Source of the DNA: Buttiauxella selenatireducens | GTDB taxonomy: Bacteria; Pseudomonadota; Gammaproteobacteria; Enterobacterales; Enterobacteriaceae | Length of the DNA: 64,000 bases | Assembly: GCF_031432975.1 (NCBI RefSeq) | Contig: NZ_CP133838.1 | Location: 186,001 to 250,000 of the forward strand | Direction of reading: 5' to 3' | Shown here: one piece after another, positions 8,293-17,880 of the stretch | Position numbering within the stretch: position 1 is the first letter of the stretch | Layout: the number at the start of each line of letters is the position of its first letter | The notes under the pieces: generated by a model | What the model was told of the DNA's origin: nothing | Seen by the model: only the letters and a program-made list of their open reading frames with translations | The model's database searches: none | Position numbers and translations under genes: made by a program

Positions 8293-10002
8293 TTATTTCA
8301 GCGGCGAATTGGTGCGTTCAATGCTGTAGCGCTCTAACTCTTTGTACGGCACCACTTTGGTTTTGCGCTTACGTACATCAACCACCGTCATGCGGTCGGT
8401 ACAGGAGTAGCAAGGGTCCAGGCTGCCGATGATCAGTGGCGCATCGGAAACGGTGTTGCCACGCAGCATGTAACGCAACGTTGGCCAGTTGGCGTACGTC
8501 GCCGCACGGCAGCGCCAGCGGTACAGCTTCTGGTTATCGCCAGTCATCGACCAGTGAATATCATCGCCACGAGGCGCTTCAGAGAAGCCGAGCGCGAAAC
8601 GGTTTGGAATGTAGGTGAAGCCGTCAACGGCGAGCGGGCCGCCAGGCAAGTTGTCCAGACCGAAATCAATCATGTTCAACGCGGTATAAACCTCGTTGAT
8701 ACGGACTTTCAGGCGTGAAAGCACGTCACAACCGGTTTCGCTGTGAACTTCCATTGGCAGCAAGCCGTAACCGACAAACGGGTGATCGGCGCGAGTGTCG
8801 CGAGCGTGGCCGCTGGCGCGAACCATTGGGCCGACGTTACTGAAATCACGGGCGATTTGCGGGTCGAGGCGGCCAATGCCGACGGTACGCTGTTCGATAT
8901 TCGGCGTGCTCATCAGAATATCCACCAGATCTTTCACTTCGCGACGCATCTGTTGCGCCAGCTGGCGCGTCTGGATCATGTCGTCTTTCAACAGATCGCG
9001 ACGAATCCCGCCGATCAGGTTCAGGCCGTAAGTTTTACGCGCTCCGGTGAGGATTTCCGCCATCTTCATGGACATCTCACGCACGCGGAAGAACTGCATA
9101 AAGCCAGAGTCGAAGCCGACAAAGTGGCAAGCCAGGCCGAGGTTCAGCAAGTGGCTGTGCAGACGCTCCACTTCCAGCAAAATCGCGCGGATCATCTGGG
9201 CGCGCTCTGGCACCACGATACCCATCGCGTTCTCAACAGACGTGGTGTACGCGGTGCTGTGGGCAAAGCCACAAATGCCACATACGCGGTCAGACAAGAA
9301 GGTGACTTCGTTGTAGCCCATGCGGGTTTCAGCCAGTTTTTCCATGCCACGGTGGACGTAGAACAGGCGGTAATCGGCGTCGATAATGTTTTCGCCATCA
9401 ACGAACAGGCGGAAGTGGCCGGGTTCGTCAGATGTGACGTGCAATGGGCCAATCGGCACCACGTTGTTCTTCTTGCTGCCCAGCTCGTTGATGAACTCGT
9501 AAGTCTCTTGATCGCTGGTTGGCGCAGGGCGCTGGCGGTAATCCATGCTGTCTTTACGCAGCGGATACAGGTCATCTGGCCAGTCATCTGGCAGCACTAA
9601 ACGGCGTTCATCCGGCAGGCCAACAGGTTGCAGGCCGTACATATCACGCACTTCGCGCTCACCCCAAACGGCGGCTGGCACACGCGGCGTGACGGACGGG
9701 AACTCTGGTTTATCGGCATCCACTTCTACGCGCACGGTGATCCAGCATTTCACGCCGGTTTCCATGGAAAGCACGTAATAAACCGCGTAGCTGCCGCACA
9801 GTTGGCGTTCATCGTTACCGAACAATACGGATAACCAGCCGCCTTGCTGGTAGTAAAGCCACTCCACCACTTCTGGCAGCATGTTGAGCTTCACGTTGAC
9901 GGTGATTTGGTCTTTGGTCTGCCAGGCTTCGTCAATGACTGCATGAGGAAATTGCTTATGCAGCGCGGCGATATAATGTTGACCAATCTTTTCTTCAGAC
10001 AT
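8293..10002 (-). CDS. hycE: HycE hydrogenase 3 large subunit precursor
   Basis: Catalytic NiFe subunit that reduces protons to H2. The 569 residues match E. coli exactly in length. An N-terminal NuoC-like domain (about 1-170) is followed by the NuoD/NiFe domain with CGICGFAHS and, near the end, DPCYSC, which together supply the four Cys nickel ligands. The 32-residue tail starting MTVVDVR after Arg537 is the peptide expected to be removed by HycI. Confidence 0.96.
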   Translation of the reverse strand: MSEEKIGQHYIAALHKQFPHAVIDEAWQTKDQITVNVKLNMLPEVVEWLYYQQGGWLSVLFGNDERQLCGSYAVYYVLSMETGVKCWITVRVEVDADKPEFPSVTPRVPAAVWGEREVRDMYGLQPVGLPDERRLVLPDDWPDDLYPLRKDSMDYRQRPAPTSDQETYEFINELGSKKNNVVPIGPLHVTSDEPGHFRLFVDGENIIDADYRLFYVHRGMEKLAETRMGYNEVTFLSDRVCGICGFAHSTAYTTSVENAMGIVVPERAQMIRAILLEVERLHSHLLNLGLACHFVGFDSGFMQFFRVREMSMKMAEILTGARKTYGLNLIGGIRRDLLKDDMIQTRQLAQQMRREVKDLVDILMSTPNIEQRTVGIGRLDPQIARDFSNVGPMVRASGHARDTRADHPFVGYGLLPMEVHSETGCDVLSRLKVRINEVYTALNMIDFGLDNLPGGPLAVDGFTYIPNRFALGFSEAPRGDDIHWSMTGDNQKLYRWRCRAATYANWPTLRYMLRGNTVSDAPLIIGSLDPCYSCTDRMTVVDVRKRKTKVVPYKELERYSIERTNSPLK

Positions 10003-10019
10003 AGATAAATTCTCTTAAA

Positions 10020-10946
10020 TCACGCCGCCAGCAAGGAGACGAAGGCTAAAAAGGCAAAGCCAAAACCGGCCCAGGTAATGCGCGAGGTTTCCAGCATCCG
10101 CAGGCGCGCCATGCTGTTCTCAAACAGCGCGATAATCAGCACGCCAGCGACCAGTTTGACTGCCGCCAGAACCAGCGCGATGACAAGGCCGCCCCAGCTA
10201 AATTCGCTCATCTGGCCCCACGGCAGGAACACGCCGACGAACATTTGCAGCACAACCAATTGCTTGAGGGAAATCCCCCATTTCAGCACCGCAAAACCGG
10301 CGCCGCTGTATTCAGTCAACGGGCCTTCCTGCAATTCTTGCTCGGCTTCTGCGAGGTCGAACGGCAGTTTGCCCATTTCGATAAACGTGGCGAAAGCACA
10401 GGCGGCGAGCGCCAGAATCAGCGTTAAGCTCTGTGCCGTCGGCCAGTGGTAGATAGTGGAGGCGATATTGCTGATGTGCGTGCTGCCCGCCACTTGTGCC
10501 GCAACCCACAGGCCCAGAATCAGGATCGGCTCAACCAGCACACCCAGCATCGCTTCACGGCTGGCACCGATGCCAGTAAACGGGCTACCGGTATCGAGGC
10601 CTGCAATCGCGAAGAAGAAACGGGCGATAGCGAACAGGTAAATCAGCGTGATCAAATCGCCCAGCGACGGCAGCGGTGAATAAAGCGTCACCACCGGCAG
10701 TGCGGTGGCAATGGTCAGCATCACGCCAACCATCACAAACGGCATCAGGCGGAACACCCAACCGGACGCGGCTGGCGCCACACTCTGGCGGCTCAGCAAT
10801 TTGAACAGGTCACGATATTCCTGCATCACGCCTGGCCCGCGGCGGTTGTGCATGCGGGCGCGGGTGACGCGGGTGATACCGGACAACAACGGCGCAACGG
10901 CAAACAACACCAACGCCTGAATCAACGAAAAGAAAAGGGTATTCAT
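10020..10946 (-). CDS. hycD: HycD membrane subunit (NuoH-like)
   Basis: Integral membrane subunit of formate hydrogenlyase, related to NuoH of complex I, with about eight hydrophobic segments and the conserved EMGKLPFDLAEAEQEL loop. The start is placed at the ATG at 10946 (MNTLFFSLIQALVLF), preceded by AAGGAG; an upstream in-frame start at 10973 would add residues that E. coli lacks. Length is 308 residues. Confidence 0.94.
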   Translation of the reverse strand: MNTLFFSLIQALVLFAVAPLLSGITRVTRARMHNRRGPGVMQEYRDLFKLLSRQSVAPAASGWVFRLMPFVMVGVMLTIATALPVVTLYSPLPSLGDLITLIYLFAIARFFFAIAGLDTGSPFTGIGASREAMLGVLVEPILILGLWVAAQVAGSTHISNIASTIYHWPTAQSLTLILALAACAFATFIEMGKLPFDLAEAEQELQEGPLTEYSGAGFAVLKWGISLKQLVVLQMFVGVFLPWGQMSEFSWGGLVIALVLAAVKLVAGVLIIALFENSMARLRMLETSRITWAGFGFAFLAFVSLLAA

Positions 10947-10956
10947 CTCAGGCTCC

Positions 10957-12765
10957 TTAAGCGCAAACCGCAACCAGCAACACGGCCAGTTCGATCATCG
11001 CCAGGCGACGGAACGTACCGGCAAGGCCATCACACTGCCAGCCAGGCACCCACTTCACCGGGTTGAGGGTTTTGCGCAGTTTCAGCAGTGGCGCGAAGGC
11101 CGCTTTCACTGGCTGAGCAAAACCCCCTGCGGTAATCACCATCGCTTGTTCGTGGTCGTAGCCACAAACCCAGGCCGTGCCGCGCGTGCGGTTTGGCAGA
11201 CGGTCGCCACGGAAAATCACCATCAAAATGAATGGCAGCAGTGGGGAAGCAATCAGCAGCAGGGTGATCATCGGTTGTGAAACGGTGGTGTTGGCGGTTT
11301 GCAGCGGCAGTGGGATCGCGTTTTGCAACAGCGGTATCAGCCACGGCGCGGCGACACCGGCAATCACACAACAGGCGGCAAGTGCTGCGACAGACAGGCT
11401 CATCAGGAACGGTGCGGAAGTCGCGTTTTCAGCCTCGGTCGTGCGAGGCGCGCCGAGGAAGGTGACGCCATACACTTTCGCCATACACATCACCGCCAGC
11501 GCACCGGTAATCGCCAAACCTACGGCCAGCAATGGGCCTAAGAAGCGTGCGATAAACAGCGGCAAGGTGCCGAGATGGAAGAACGACTGGTAAATCACCC
11601 ATTCGCCCGCAAAGCCGTTCAGCGGCGGCAGGGCAGCCATCGCCATCAGGCCGACCAGCATGGCGATAGAAATCAGCGGCATACGCTTGCCAATTCCACC
11701 CAGCTTTTCGATGTCGCGATGACCGGTACGGAACCACACCGCGCCTGCGCCAAGGAACAGCGTGGTTTTGAATACGCTATGGTTGAACAGGTGATACAAG
11801 CCGCCAATCATGCCCAGCGCAATCAGCGTGGATTCGTTCAGCGCAAGCCCCATCAGGCCACAGCCCAGGCCGAGCAAAATAATGCCGATATTCTCAAGGG
11901 AGTGGTAAGCCAGCAGGCGGTTGATGTTGTGCTCCATCAGCGCGTACAGGCCGCCGATAAACGCCGTAATCATCCCCAAAACCACGACCAGAATGCCCCA
12001 CCACAACGGCATGGCGTTGCTGATAAGGGAGAAACTCATGATGCCGTACAGGCCAATTTTCAGCACCACGGCGGAGAACAGCGCGGCGGCTGGAGCAGAT
12101 GCGTTGGCATGAGCCTGTGGCACCCAACCATGGAGCGGAATAATGCCCGCCAGCAAACCAAAGCCAATCAGACCGAGCAGCCAAACCACGGAGCTAACCG
12201 GTGCGCCATTGGTTAACAGATGCAATTCGGCATAGCTCAGCGTGCCGTACTGTTTCCACAGCATCCAGCACGCCAGGGCCAGCAGTACGGTGCCAAGGCG
12301 GCCCAGAGCAAACCACAACTGACCGGACTTTTGGCAGCCTGTCAGGAAGTAGCCGCACAGCGCGACGATCTCAGCTAACACAACCAGCATGCCGAGGTTA
12401 TCGGCAACCAGCGCCGCTACTGCCGCCGCCATCACCAGATTGACCAGCAAACCGTTGGCTTTTACCGCCTGATGACGGTGCCAGTCGATATTAAACAGCG
12501 AGATAAACAGACCAGGCAGACCGAGGGTAACCAGCCACACGCCGTTAAACGCATTGAGCTGGATATTCTGGTGCCAGATTTGCGCCAGGCCGCCAAAGCC
12601 CGTTAACGCATCGAAGCCCGCAATCAGGACCAGGACAGAGCTGATGGCACCGCCAAGCCCGGCAATAAAACCGCTTACCGGTTTATTAAAAGCGGTGATT
12701 CCTGCAAGCGCTGCGCTTAGCACAAAACCCATTAGCGCCCAATGAATCAGGATAAATGCACTCAT
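10957..12765 (-). CDS. hycC: HycC membrane subunit (NuoL/antiporter-like)
   Basis: Large polytopic subunit of 602 residues belonging to the NuoL/MrpA antiporter-like family; it anchors hydrogenase 3 and may carry ions. It has about 14 or more hydrophobic helices, a conserved charged HGWVPQAHANA motif and KTTLFLGAGAV. Its start overlaps the hycB stop by 4 bp. Confidence 0.95.
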   Translation of the reverse strand: MSAFILIHWALMGFVLSAALAGITAFNKPVSGFIAGLGGAISSVLVLIAGFDALTGFGGLAQIWHQNIQLNAFNGVWLVTLGLPGLFISLFNIDWHRHQAVKANGLLVNLVMAAAVAALVADNLGMLVVLAEIVALCGYFLTGCQKSGQLWFALGRLGTVLLALACWMLWKQYGTLSYAELHLLTNGAPVSSVVWLLGLIGFGLLAGIIPLHGWVPQAHANASAPAAALFSAVVLKIGLYGIMSFSLISNAMPLWWGILVVVLGMITAFIGGLYALMEHNINRLLAYHSLENIGIILLGLGCGLMGLALNESTLIALGMIGGLYHLFNHSVFKTTLFLGAGAVWFRTGHRDIEKLGGIGKRMPLISIAMLVGLMAMAALPPLNGFAGEWVIYQSFFHLGTLPLFIARFLGPLLAVGLAITGALAVMCMAKVYGVTFLGAPRTTEAENATSAPFLMSLSVAALAACCVIAGVAAPWLIPLLQNAIPLPLQTANTTVSQPMITLLLIASPLLPFILMVIFRGDRLPNRTRGTAWVCGYDHEQAMVITAGGFAQPVKAAFAPLLKLRKTLNPVKWVPGWQCDGLAGTFRRLAMIELAVLLVAVCA

Positions 12766-13367
12766 TTTTTTACCTCAGGCTGGGTAAACAAGGTGAGATC
12801 GCCAAGCGTTGTGCTCAGGGTCAGTTCACGTTTGCGTTTGCTTGATTTGGCAATGTCGTTGTTATCAACCACACGCAGTGCTTTGGTTGGACAGGTGCGG
12901 ACACACGCCGGGCCAGCCTCATCAAAGCTGCACAGATCGCACTTCACGGCGATAGCGCGAACGCCTGGCACCCAGTCGAGCAGGGAACTGATACGTGCAG
13001 GAGCCGGAGGCGCAGGTGGCGCTTTCGGGCTATTGGCATTCGCAGGGATATGAATTGGGCGGCTGCCGGAGAATTCAATCGAGCCAAATGGGCAGGCAAT
13101 GCCGCACAGTTTGCAGCTCACACACAGGCTTTCGTTGAGCTGTACCGCCCCGTCGATACGGGTGATAGCGTTAACCGGACACACGCCTGCACACGGCGCA
13201 TCTTCACAGTGATGGCACATTTGCGGGGCGGAATCATTAGCATCACGCATGACTTTCAGGCGTGGCATGGATTGCAGGCCGTGCAGACGGTGCGTTTCGG
13301 AGCAAGCCGCCTCACAGGTATGGCAACCCATGCAGAGTTTGGAGTCGGCGATTATAAAGCGATTCAC
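12762..13367 (-). CDS. hycB: HycB electron carrier linking FDH-H to hydrogenase 3
   Basis: A 201-residue polyferredoxin close to HydN in design. Four Cys groups are visible: CMGCHTCEAAC, CHHCEDAPCAGVC, CVSCKLCGIAC and CDLC...CVRTC. It receives electrons from FdhF and hands them to HycF. A Pro/Ala-rich stretch (APPAPPAPAR) lies before the last cluster. It follows hycA after about 90 bp containing TGTCG/CGACA repeats. Confidence 0.95.
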   Translation of the reverse strand: MNRFIIADSKLCMGCHTCEAACSETHRLHGLQSMPRLKVMRDANDSAPQMCHHCEDAPCAGVCPVNAITRIDGAVQLNESLCVSCKLCGIACPFGSIEFSGSRPIHIPANANSPKAPPAPPAPARISSLLDWVPGVRAIAVKCDLCSFDEAGPACVRTCPTKALRVVDNNDIAKSSKRKRELTLSTTLGDLTLFTQPEVKK

Positions 13368-13395
13368 CAGTTGTTCCTTAAAGGCATATCATCAT

Positions 13396-13442
13396 TTTTG
13401 ACGAAACTGTGCCGATGGTTGTCGTTTCGACACTTTTCGACA
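13396..13442. promoter_or_regulatory. Candidate FhlA site in the hycA-hycB spacer
   Basis: The spacer holds TTGACGAAAC, then TGTCGTTTCGACA and TTTTCGACA. An FhlA-binding site in the hycA-hycB spacer is known in E. coli; assignment here rests on the same position and the repeated TGACG/CGACA words. Confidence 0.5.
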
Positions 13443-13455
13443 CTCCGCAGAGCCA

Positions 13456-13911
13456 TCAGGCCTGAGCGCTTTGCTGCAGTTGTCCCATCGACACAGGGGT
13501 GTCGCTGTGAACCGCGCTATACAGGTTTTCGTAGACCGGACGAATTTTTTCGAGGTAATGCTCGAGAACATTCTCGCGGTTACGGTTGCTGATGCTGTTG
13601 TCTATGCGGCCTTCGTCATCAAGGATTGCTTTTGCAATCAATACTCTATCGTCGCCATTACGCTTCTCAACGTAGTACTCGATAGTGTGGCTGTTGAAGC
13701 CTTCTGCCAGGCTGACGTGAATGACGAAGTGGTCAAATAAGAAGAAGCGCAGTGAATCGTCAGGATTGCACCCGACTGCATGATGCAGTTTGGCTTTAGA
13801 AAGGGTGATCCCCTGAATCAAGCTATTGCAGTATTGCTGCCACTGCGTGAGCAAGCGTTGGTGCTTGTCAGCAATGTATTCGGCTTTTTCACTCAGTTCC
13901 CAAATGTTCAT
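13456..13911 (-). CDS. hycA: HycA negative regulator of the formate regulon
   Basis: A 151-residue protein aligned along its length with E. coli HycA (MxIWELSEKAEYIA..., GFNSHTIEYYVE, VLEHYLEKI). HycA counters FhlA activation. It is the first gene of the hyc operon and lies directly behind a strong sigma-54 promoter. Confidence 0.94.
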   Translation of the reverse strand: MNIWELSEKAEYIADKHQRLLTQWQQYCNSLIQGITLSKAKLHHAVGCNPDDSLRFFLFDHFVIHVSLAEGFNSHTIEYYVEKRNGDDRVLIAKAILDDEGRIDNSISNRNRENVLEHYLEKIRPVYENLYSAVHSDTPVSMGQLQQSAQA

Positions 13912-13947
13912 TATTAATTCACTCTGTTTTTGCTGTTGCAGCTACAG

Positions 13948-13964
13948 AGCACGTTTCGTGCCAA
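13948..13964 (-). promoter_or_regulatory. Sigma-54 promoter of the hyc operon
   Basis: The minus strand reads TTGGCACGAAACGTGCT, with GG and GC separated by exactly 10 bases as sigma-54 requires. It lies about 37 bp before the hycA ATG. Confidence 0.88.
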
Positions 13965-14020
13965 TGTTGTATTTGGTTGAAATTATTGGTTTTTGTGCTG
14001 GTGGTTTGCAAATAGCCACA

Positions 14021-14064
14021 GGAATGACATGTCATTTCGTCATGTTTGACGGGGAGTGACATTT
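14021..14064. promoter_or_regulatory. Candidate shared FhlA upstream activating region for hyc and hyp
   Basis: This stretch holds the palindrome AATGACATGTCATT, CATTTCGTCATG, TTTGACGG and AGTGACATTT. It lies between the two divergent sigma-54 promoters and shares words with the region upstream of hydN. FhlA as the binder is inferred. Confidence 0.6.
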
Positions 14065-14075
14065 AGCATTGAACG

Positions 14076-14162
14076 CCCTCACCCCCTCATCCCGACCTTC
14101 TCCCCAGGGAGAAGGAGTAACCGGACAATTCCCTCTCCTGGGGGAGAGGGTTAGGGTGAGGG
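14076..14162. repeat. Paired palindromic intergenic repeat, full copy 3
   Basis: Same two-hairpin design as the other full copies, with outer arms CCCTCACCCC and TTAGGGTGAGGG. It ends six bases before the -24 box of the hyp promoter, so it separates the candidate FhlA region from that promoter. Confidence 0.9.
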
Positions 14163-14167
14163 CAGTT

Positions 14168-14185
14168 TTGGCACCATCCTTGCAT
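14168..14185 (+). promoter_or_regulatory. Sigma-54 promoter of the hyp operon
   Basis: TTGGCAC-CATCC-TTGCAT is a near-perfect -24/-12 element with correct spacing. It lies about 30 bp upstream of the hypA ATG. Confidence 0.92.
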
Positions 14186-14213
14186 TAACTCCACCAGATA
14201 CCCCGGAGGCAAC

Positions 14214-14573
14214 ATGCACGAAATCACCCTCTGCCAACGCGCACTGGAACTCATTGAAGCTCAAGCCCGCCAACATGGCGCAACACGCGTCACCGCCGTC
14301 TGGCTGGAAGTCGGCGCTTTCTCATGCGTTGAGCAAAGCGCGCTGGAGTTTTGTTTCGAATTAGTGTGCCGCGACACCCTCGCTGAAGGCTGCCAGCTTC
14401 ATATCCATCAACAAGAAGCGGAATGCTGGTGCTACGACTGCCAGCAGCACATCACCTTGTTAACGCAGTTGGTTCGGCGTTGTCCGTTGTGCGAGGGCAG
14501 CAATTTACGCATCGTTGCAGATGATGGCGTGCAGATTAAGCGTCTGGAAGTGGAGGAGACAAATCATGTGTAG
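14214..14573 (+). CDS. hypA: HypA nickel insertion accessory protein
   Basis: Works with HypB to deliver Ni to the HycE precursor. The N-terminal MHEITLC contains the Ni-binding His2. A zinc-binding domain with CWCYDC and CPLC lies near residues 70-95. The start follows GGAGG. Length is 119 residues, and the 3' end overlaps hypB by 8 bp. Confidence 0.95.
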   Translation: MHEITLCQRALELIEAQARQHGATRVTAVWLEVGAFSCVEQSALEFCFELVCRDTLAEGCQLHIHQQEAECWCYDCQQHITLLTQLVRRCPLCEGSNLRIVADDGVQIKRLEVEETNHV

Positions 14574-15429
14574 TACTTGTGGTTGCGCTGAAGGCAACTT
14601 GTATATAGAAGGCGACGAGCGCAATCCGCACTCCGGTTTTCGCAGCGCACCTTTCGCGCCTGCCGCGCGGGCTTTAACGCCAATCACAGGCGTTAAATTT
14701 GCCCCAACCGCTGATGAGCAGGGCGACCTGCATTATGGCCACGGTGCCGCTGGCACCCATGCGCCGGGTATGACTCAGCGCCGCATGTTAGAAATCGAAC
14801 TCAACGTGCTGGATAAAAACAACCAGCTCGCCGTTTATAACCGCGAACAATTCGCCAGACAGCAACAGCTGGCGCTGAACCTGGTTTCAAGCCCAGGTTC
14901 CGGCAAAACCACCTTGCTGACCGAAAGCTTAAAGCGCTTGCACGGTAAAGTACCTTGCGCGGTCATTGAAGGTGACCAGCAAACCGTGAACGATGCCGCG
15001 CGCATTCGTGCCACGGGAACGCCCGCAATTCAGGTGAACACCGGTAAAGGCTGCCACCTCGATGCGCAGATGATCCGTGATGCCATGCAGCGCCTGCCGC
15101 TTGAGCGCAACGGCATTCTGTTTATCGAAAACGTCGGCAACCTGGTGTGCCCGGCGAGTTTTGACCTTGGCGAACGCCATAAAGTTGCCGTGCTTTCCGT
15201 GACGGAAGGTGAAGACAAGCCGCTGAAGTACCCACATATGTTTGCCGCCTCCTCGCTGATGCTGCTGAATAAAATCGACCTGCTGCCGTATTTGCAGTTC
15301 GATGTCGATAAGTGCCTTGATTACGCACGCCAGGTGAACCCGAATATCGAAATCCTGTTGGTTTCCGCAACGAGCGGCGAAGGCATGGATGAATGGTTGA
15401 ACTGGCTGGAGACGCAGCGATGTGCATAG
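14566..15429 (+). CDS. hypB: HypB GTPase for nickel delivery
   Basis: GTP-dependent nickel chaperone of 287 residues. The N-terminus MCSTCGC carries the high-affinity Ni-binding Cys cluster known from E. coli. The P-loop SSPGSGKTT and the later LNKIDLL nucleotide-binding motif define the GTPase. The ATG at 14566 is chosen over an earlier in-frame ATG because the CxxCGC motif must be N-terminal and the overlap with hypA indicates coupling. Confidence 0.95.
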   Translation: MCSTCGCAEGNLYIEGDERNPHSGFRSAPFAPAARALTPITGVKFAPTADEQGDLHYGHGAAGTHAPGMTQRRMLEIELNVLDKNNQLAVYNREQFARQQQLALNLVSSPGSGKTTLLTESLKRLHGKVPCAVIEGDQQTVNDAARIRATGTPAIQVNTGKGCHLDAQMIRDAMQRLPLERNGILFIENVGNLVCPASFDLGERHKVAVLSVTEGEDKPLKYPHMFAASSLMLLNKIDLLPYLQFDVDKCLDYARQVNPNIEILLVSATSGEGMDEWLNWLETQRCA

Positions 15430-15680
15430 GCATTCCCGGTCAAATCGTTGAGCGCCTGGCAGACGGCAGCGCCAAAGTGGATGTGTGCGGTATCAAGCGT
15501 GACGTTAACCTGATGCTGGTCGGCGATGCGCAAATCGGCCAATGGGTCCTGGTTCACGTCGGTTTTGCGATGGCGATTATTGATGAGGCCGAAGCCCGAG
15601 ACACTTTAGACGCGTTGCAAAACATGTTTGAAGTGGAACCCGATGTCGGCGGCTTGCTGTTTGGGGAAGAGCGCAGATGA
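15420..15680 (+). CDS. hypC: HypC hydrogenase maturation chaperone
   Basis: Small chaperone of 86 residues that binds HypD and the HycE precursor. It begins MCIGIPGQ, whose Cys2 is the essential iron-ligand-carrying residue in the family. The start overlaps hypB by 10 bp; the longer frame from 15393 would bury Cys2 and is rejected. Confidence 0.95.
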   Translation: MCIGIPGQIVERLADGSAKVDVCGIKRDVNLMLVGDAQIGQWVLVHVGFAMAIIDEAEARDTLDALQNMFEVEPDVGGLLFGEERR

Positions 15681-16801
15681 TGCACTTTGTTGATGAATAC
15701 CGCGCGCCGGAAAAAGTGATGCAGCTGATAGATGTGCTGCGTGAACGAGCGCAGAAGCTGACTTACACCGCACAGCACCCGCTGCGGATTATGGAAGTGT
15801 GCGGCGGCCATACCCATGCCATCTTTAAGTTTGGCCTCGACCAATTACTGCCGGAAAATATCGAGTTTATCCACGGCCCTGGCTGCCCGGTTTGCGTATT
15901 ACCGATGGGGCGCATTGATACCTGTATTGAAATCGCCAGCCATCCCGAAGTGATTTTTTGCACCTTTGGCGATGCGATGCGCGTACCGGGGAAAAATGGC
16001 TCGTTGATGCAGGCGAAAGCACGTGGTGCGGATGTGCGAGTGGTTTACTCGCCTATGGACGCGCTGGCGTTAGCGAGCCAGAACCCGAGCCGCAAAGTGG
16101 TGTTCTTCGGCCTCGGTTTTGAAACCACAATGCCGACAACCGCCATTACGCTGCAACAAGCCAAAGCGCAGGGCATCAACAATTTCTACTTCTTCTGCCA
16201 GCACATTACGCTGATCCCAACGCTGCGCAGCTTGCTTGAACAGCCCGACAACGGCATTGATGCTTTCCTGGCGCCCGGCCATGTCAGCATGGTGATTGGC
16301 ACCGAAGCGTATAATTTTATCGCCGCCGAGCATCAACGCCCGCTGGTGGTGGCAGGTTTTGAACCGCTGGATTTATTACAGGGCGTAGTGATGCTGGTGG
16401 AACAAAAAATCCATCAGCACAGTGCCGTGGAAAACCAGTACAAACGCGTGGTGCCGGATGCCGGTAATAATCTTGCCCAGCAGGCGATTGCCGAAGTGTT
16501 TACCGTGCGCGGTGATGCCGAATGGCGCGGGCTTGGCACCATCAGCGATTCCGGCGTTCAGCTTACCGAAGGCTACCGTCAGTTTGATGCCGAAGACCAT
16601 TTCAAACCCGCGCCGCAACAAGTCTATGACGACCCGTTAGCTCGCTGCGGCGATGTGCTTACCGGGCGTTGCAAACCGCATCAGTGCCCGATGTTTGGCA
16701 AAACCTGCAATCCGCAAAATGCTTTTGGCGCATTGATGGTCTCGTCCGAAGGGGCATGTGCCGCCTGGTATCAATATCGCGGTCAGGAGAGCGAAGCATG
16801 A
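15677..16801 (+). CDS. hypD: HypD Fe(CN)2CO assembly scaffold
   Basis: Iron-sulfur scaffold on which the Fe(CN)2CO unit is built with HypC. Conserved motifs are [35 protein letters not shown] and the C-terminal Cys groups of the [4Fe-4S] site (CGDVLTG...CPMFGKTC). The 374-residue length matches the family. It overlaps hypC by 4 bp. Confidence 0.95.
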   Translation: MMHFVDEYRAPEKVMQLIDVLRERAQKLTYTAQHPLRIMEVCGGHTHAIFKFGLDQLLPENIEFIHGPGCPVCVLPMGRIDTCIEIASHPEVIFCTFGDAMRVPGKNGSLMQAKARGADVRVVYSPMDALALASQNPSRKVVFFGLGFETTMPTTAITLQQAKAQGINNFYFFCQHITLIPTLRSLLEQPDNGIDAFLAPGHVSMVIGTEAYNFIAAEHQRPLVVAGFEPLDLLQGVVMLVEQKIHQHSAVENQYKRVVPDAGNNLAQQAIAEVFTVRGDAEWRGLGTISDSGVQLTEGYRQFDAEDHFKPAPQQVYDDPLARCGDVLTGRCKPHQCPMFGKTCNPQNAFGALMVSSEGACAAWYQYRGQESEA

Positions 16802-17808
16802 AAACGATTGAATTAGCCCACGGCAGTGGCGGCCAGGCAATGCAAATGTTGGTAGCTGACTTGTTTGTGCAAGCGTTTGATAATCCCTGGCTTGCAGAGC
16901 AAGAAGATCAGGCGCGATTGCCGCTGGCTGAACTTACCGCCCACGGCGACCGCTTAGCGTTTTCGACCGATAGCTACGTCATCGACCCGCTATTTTTCCC
17001 GGGCGGCGATATTGGCAAGCTCGCCATTTGTGGCACGGCGAACGACGTTGCGGTTAGCGGCGCGACACCGCGCTGGTTGTCCTGCGGGTTTATCCTTGAA
17101 GAAGGATTGCCGCTTGAAACATTAGAACGCGTCGTCACCAGCATGGCGGCGACCGCAAAAGCGGCGGGGATTGCGGTTGTGACCGGCGATACCAAAGTGG
17201 TGCAGCGTGGAGCGGCGGATAAACTGTTTATCAATACCGCCGGTATAGGCGCAATTCCGGCGGGGCTGAGCTGGGGCGCGCAGCGCATTGGCGCAGGTGA
17301 TGTACTGATCGTCAGCGGAACGCTGGGTGACCACGGCGCGACCATCCTTAACCTGCGGGAATCGCTGGGGCTGGAAGGCGCGCTGGAAAGTGACTGCGCG
17401 GTACTGGCTCCGTTAATCGCGCCATTGCTGAAGATTGCAGGCGTCAAAGCGTTGCGTGATGCCACTCGCGGCGGAGTGAATGCGGTATTACATGAGTTTG
17501 CGGCATCGAGCGGCTGCGGAATGGAAGTGATGGAAAGCCAACTGCCAATGAATCCGGCGGTGCGTGGCGTGTGCGAATTACTGGGCCTCGATGCGCTGAA
17601 TTTTGCCAACGAAGGTAAGTTGGTGATTGCGGTACAGCGTGACGCGGCCGATGCGGTGCTTGCCGCGTTGCAGTCGCATCCTTTAGGCAAGAATGCCGCG
17701 ATTATTGGTGATGTTGTCGAACGTAAAGGTGTACGGGTCGCTGGGCTGTATGGTGTAAAACGGTCGTTAGATTTACCCCACTCTGAGCCGCTACCACGGA
17801 TTTGTTGA
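16798..17808 (+). CDS. hypE: HypE, thiocyanate-forming carbamoyl dehydratase
   Basis: Accepts the carbamoyl group from HypF on its C-terminal Cys and dehydrates it to a thiocyanate. The protein (336 residues) has the PurM-like ATP-binding fold motifs ELAHGSGG and ATRGGVNAVLHE and ends in PRIC, the required terminal Cys. The start at 16798 (ATG overlapping the hypD stop) is preferred to an upstream ATG inside hypD. Confidence 0.95.
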   Translation: MKTIELAHGSGGQAMQMLVADLFVQAFDNPWLAEQEDQARLPLAELTAHGDRLAFSTDSYVIDPLFFPGGDIGKLAICGTANDVAVSGATPRWLSCGFILEEGLPLETLERVVTSMAATAKAAGIAVVTGDTKVVQRGAADKLFINTAGIGAIPAGLSWGAQRIGAGDVLIVSGTLGDHGATILNLRESLGLEGALESDCAVLAPLIAPLLKIAGVKALRDATRGGVNAVLHEFAASSGCGMEVMESQLPMNPAVRGVCELLGLDALNFANEGKLVIAVQRDAADAVLAALQSHPLGKNAAIIGDVVERKGVRVAGLYGVKRSLDLPHSEPLPRIC

Positions 17809-17860
17809 CCTGAGCCAGGAACGATTTACCGCGCTCGCGCTACACTTAACCGCTAATCAT

Positions 17861-17874
17861 ATGACAAATGTCAT
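17861..17874. promoter_or_regulatory. ATGACA-AA-TGTCAT inverted repeat upstream of fhlA
   Basis: A 6-bp inverted repeat in the hypE-fhlA spacer that uses the same TGACA/TGTCAT words as the candidate FhlA sites at 5861 and 14023. It could be a site for FhlA itself, but no -24/-12 promoter was found beside it. Confidence 0.35.
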
Positions 17875-17880
17875 CGGGGG

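Noticed and set aside
8743-9600. 285-codon plus-strand frame opposite hycE
   Set aside because: Antisense shadow of a strongly conserved gene; no ribosome site or domain.
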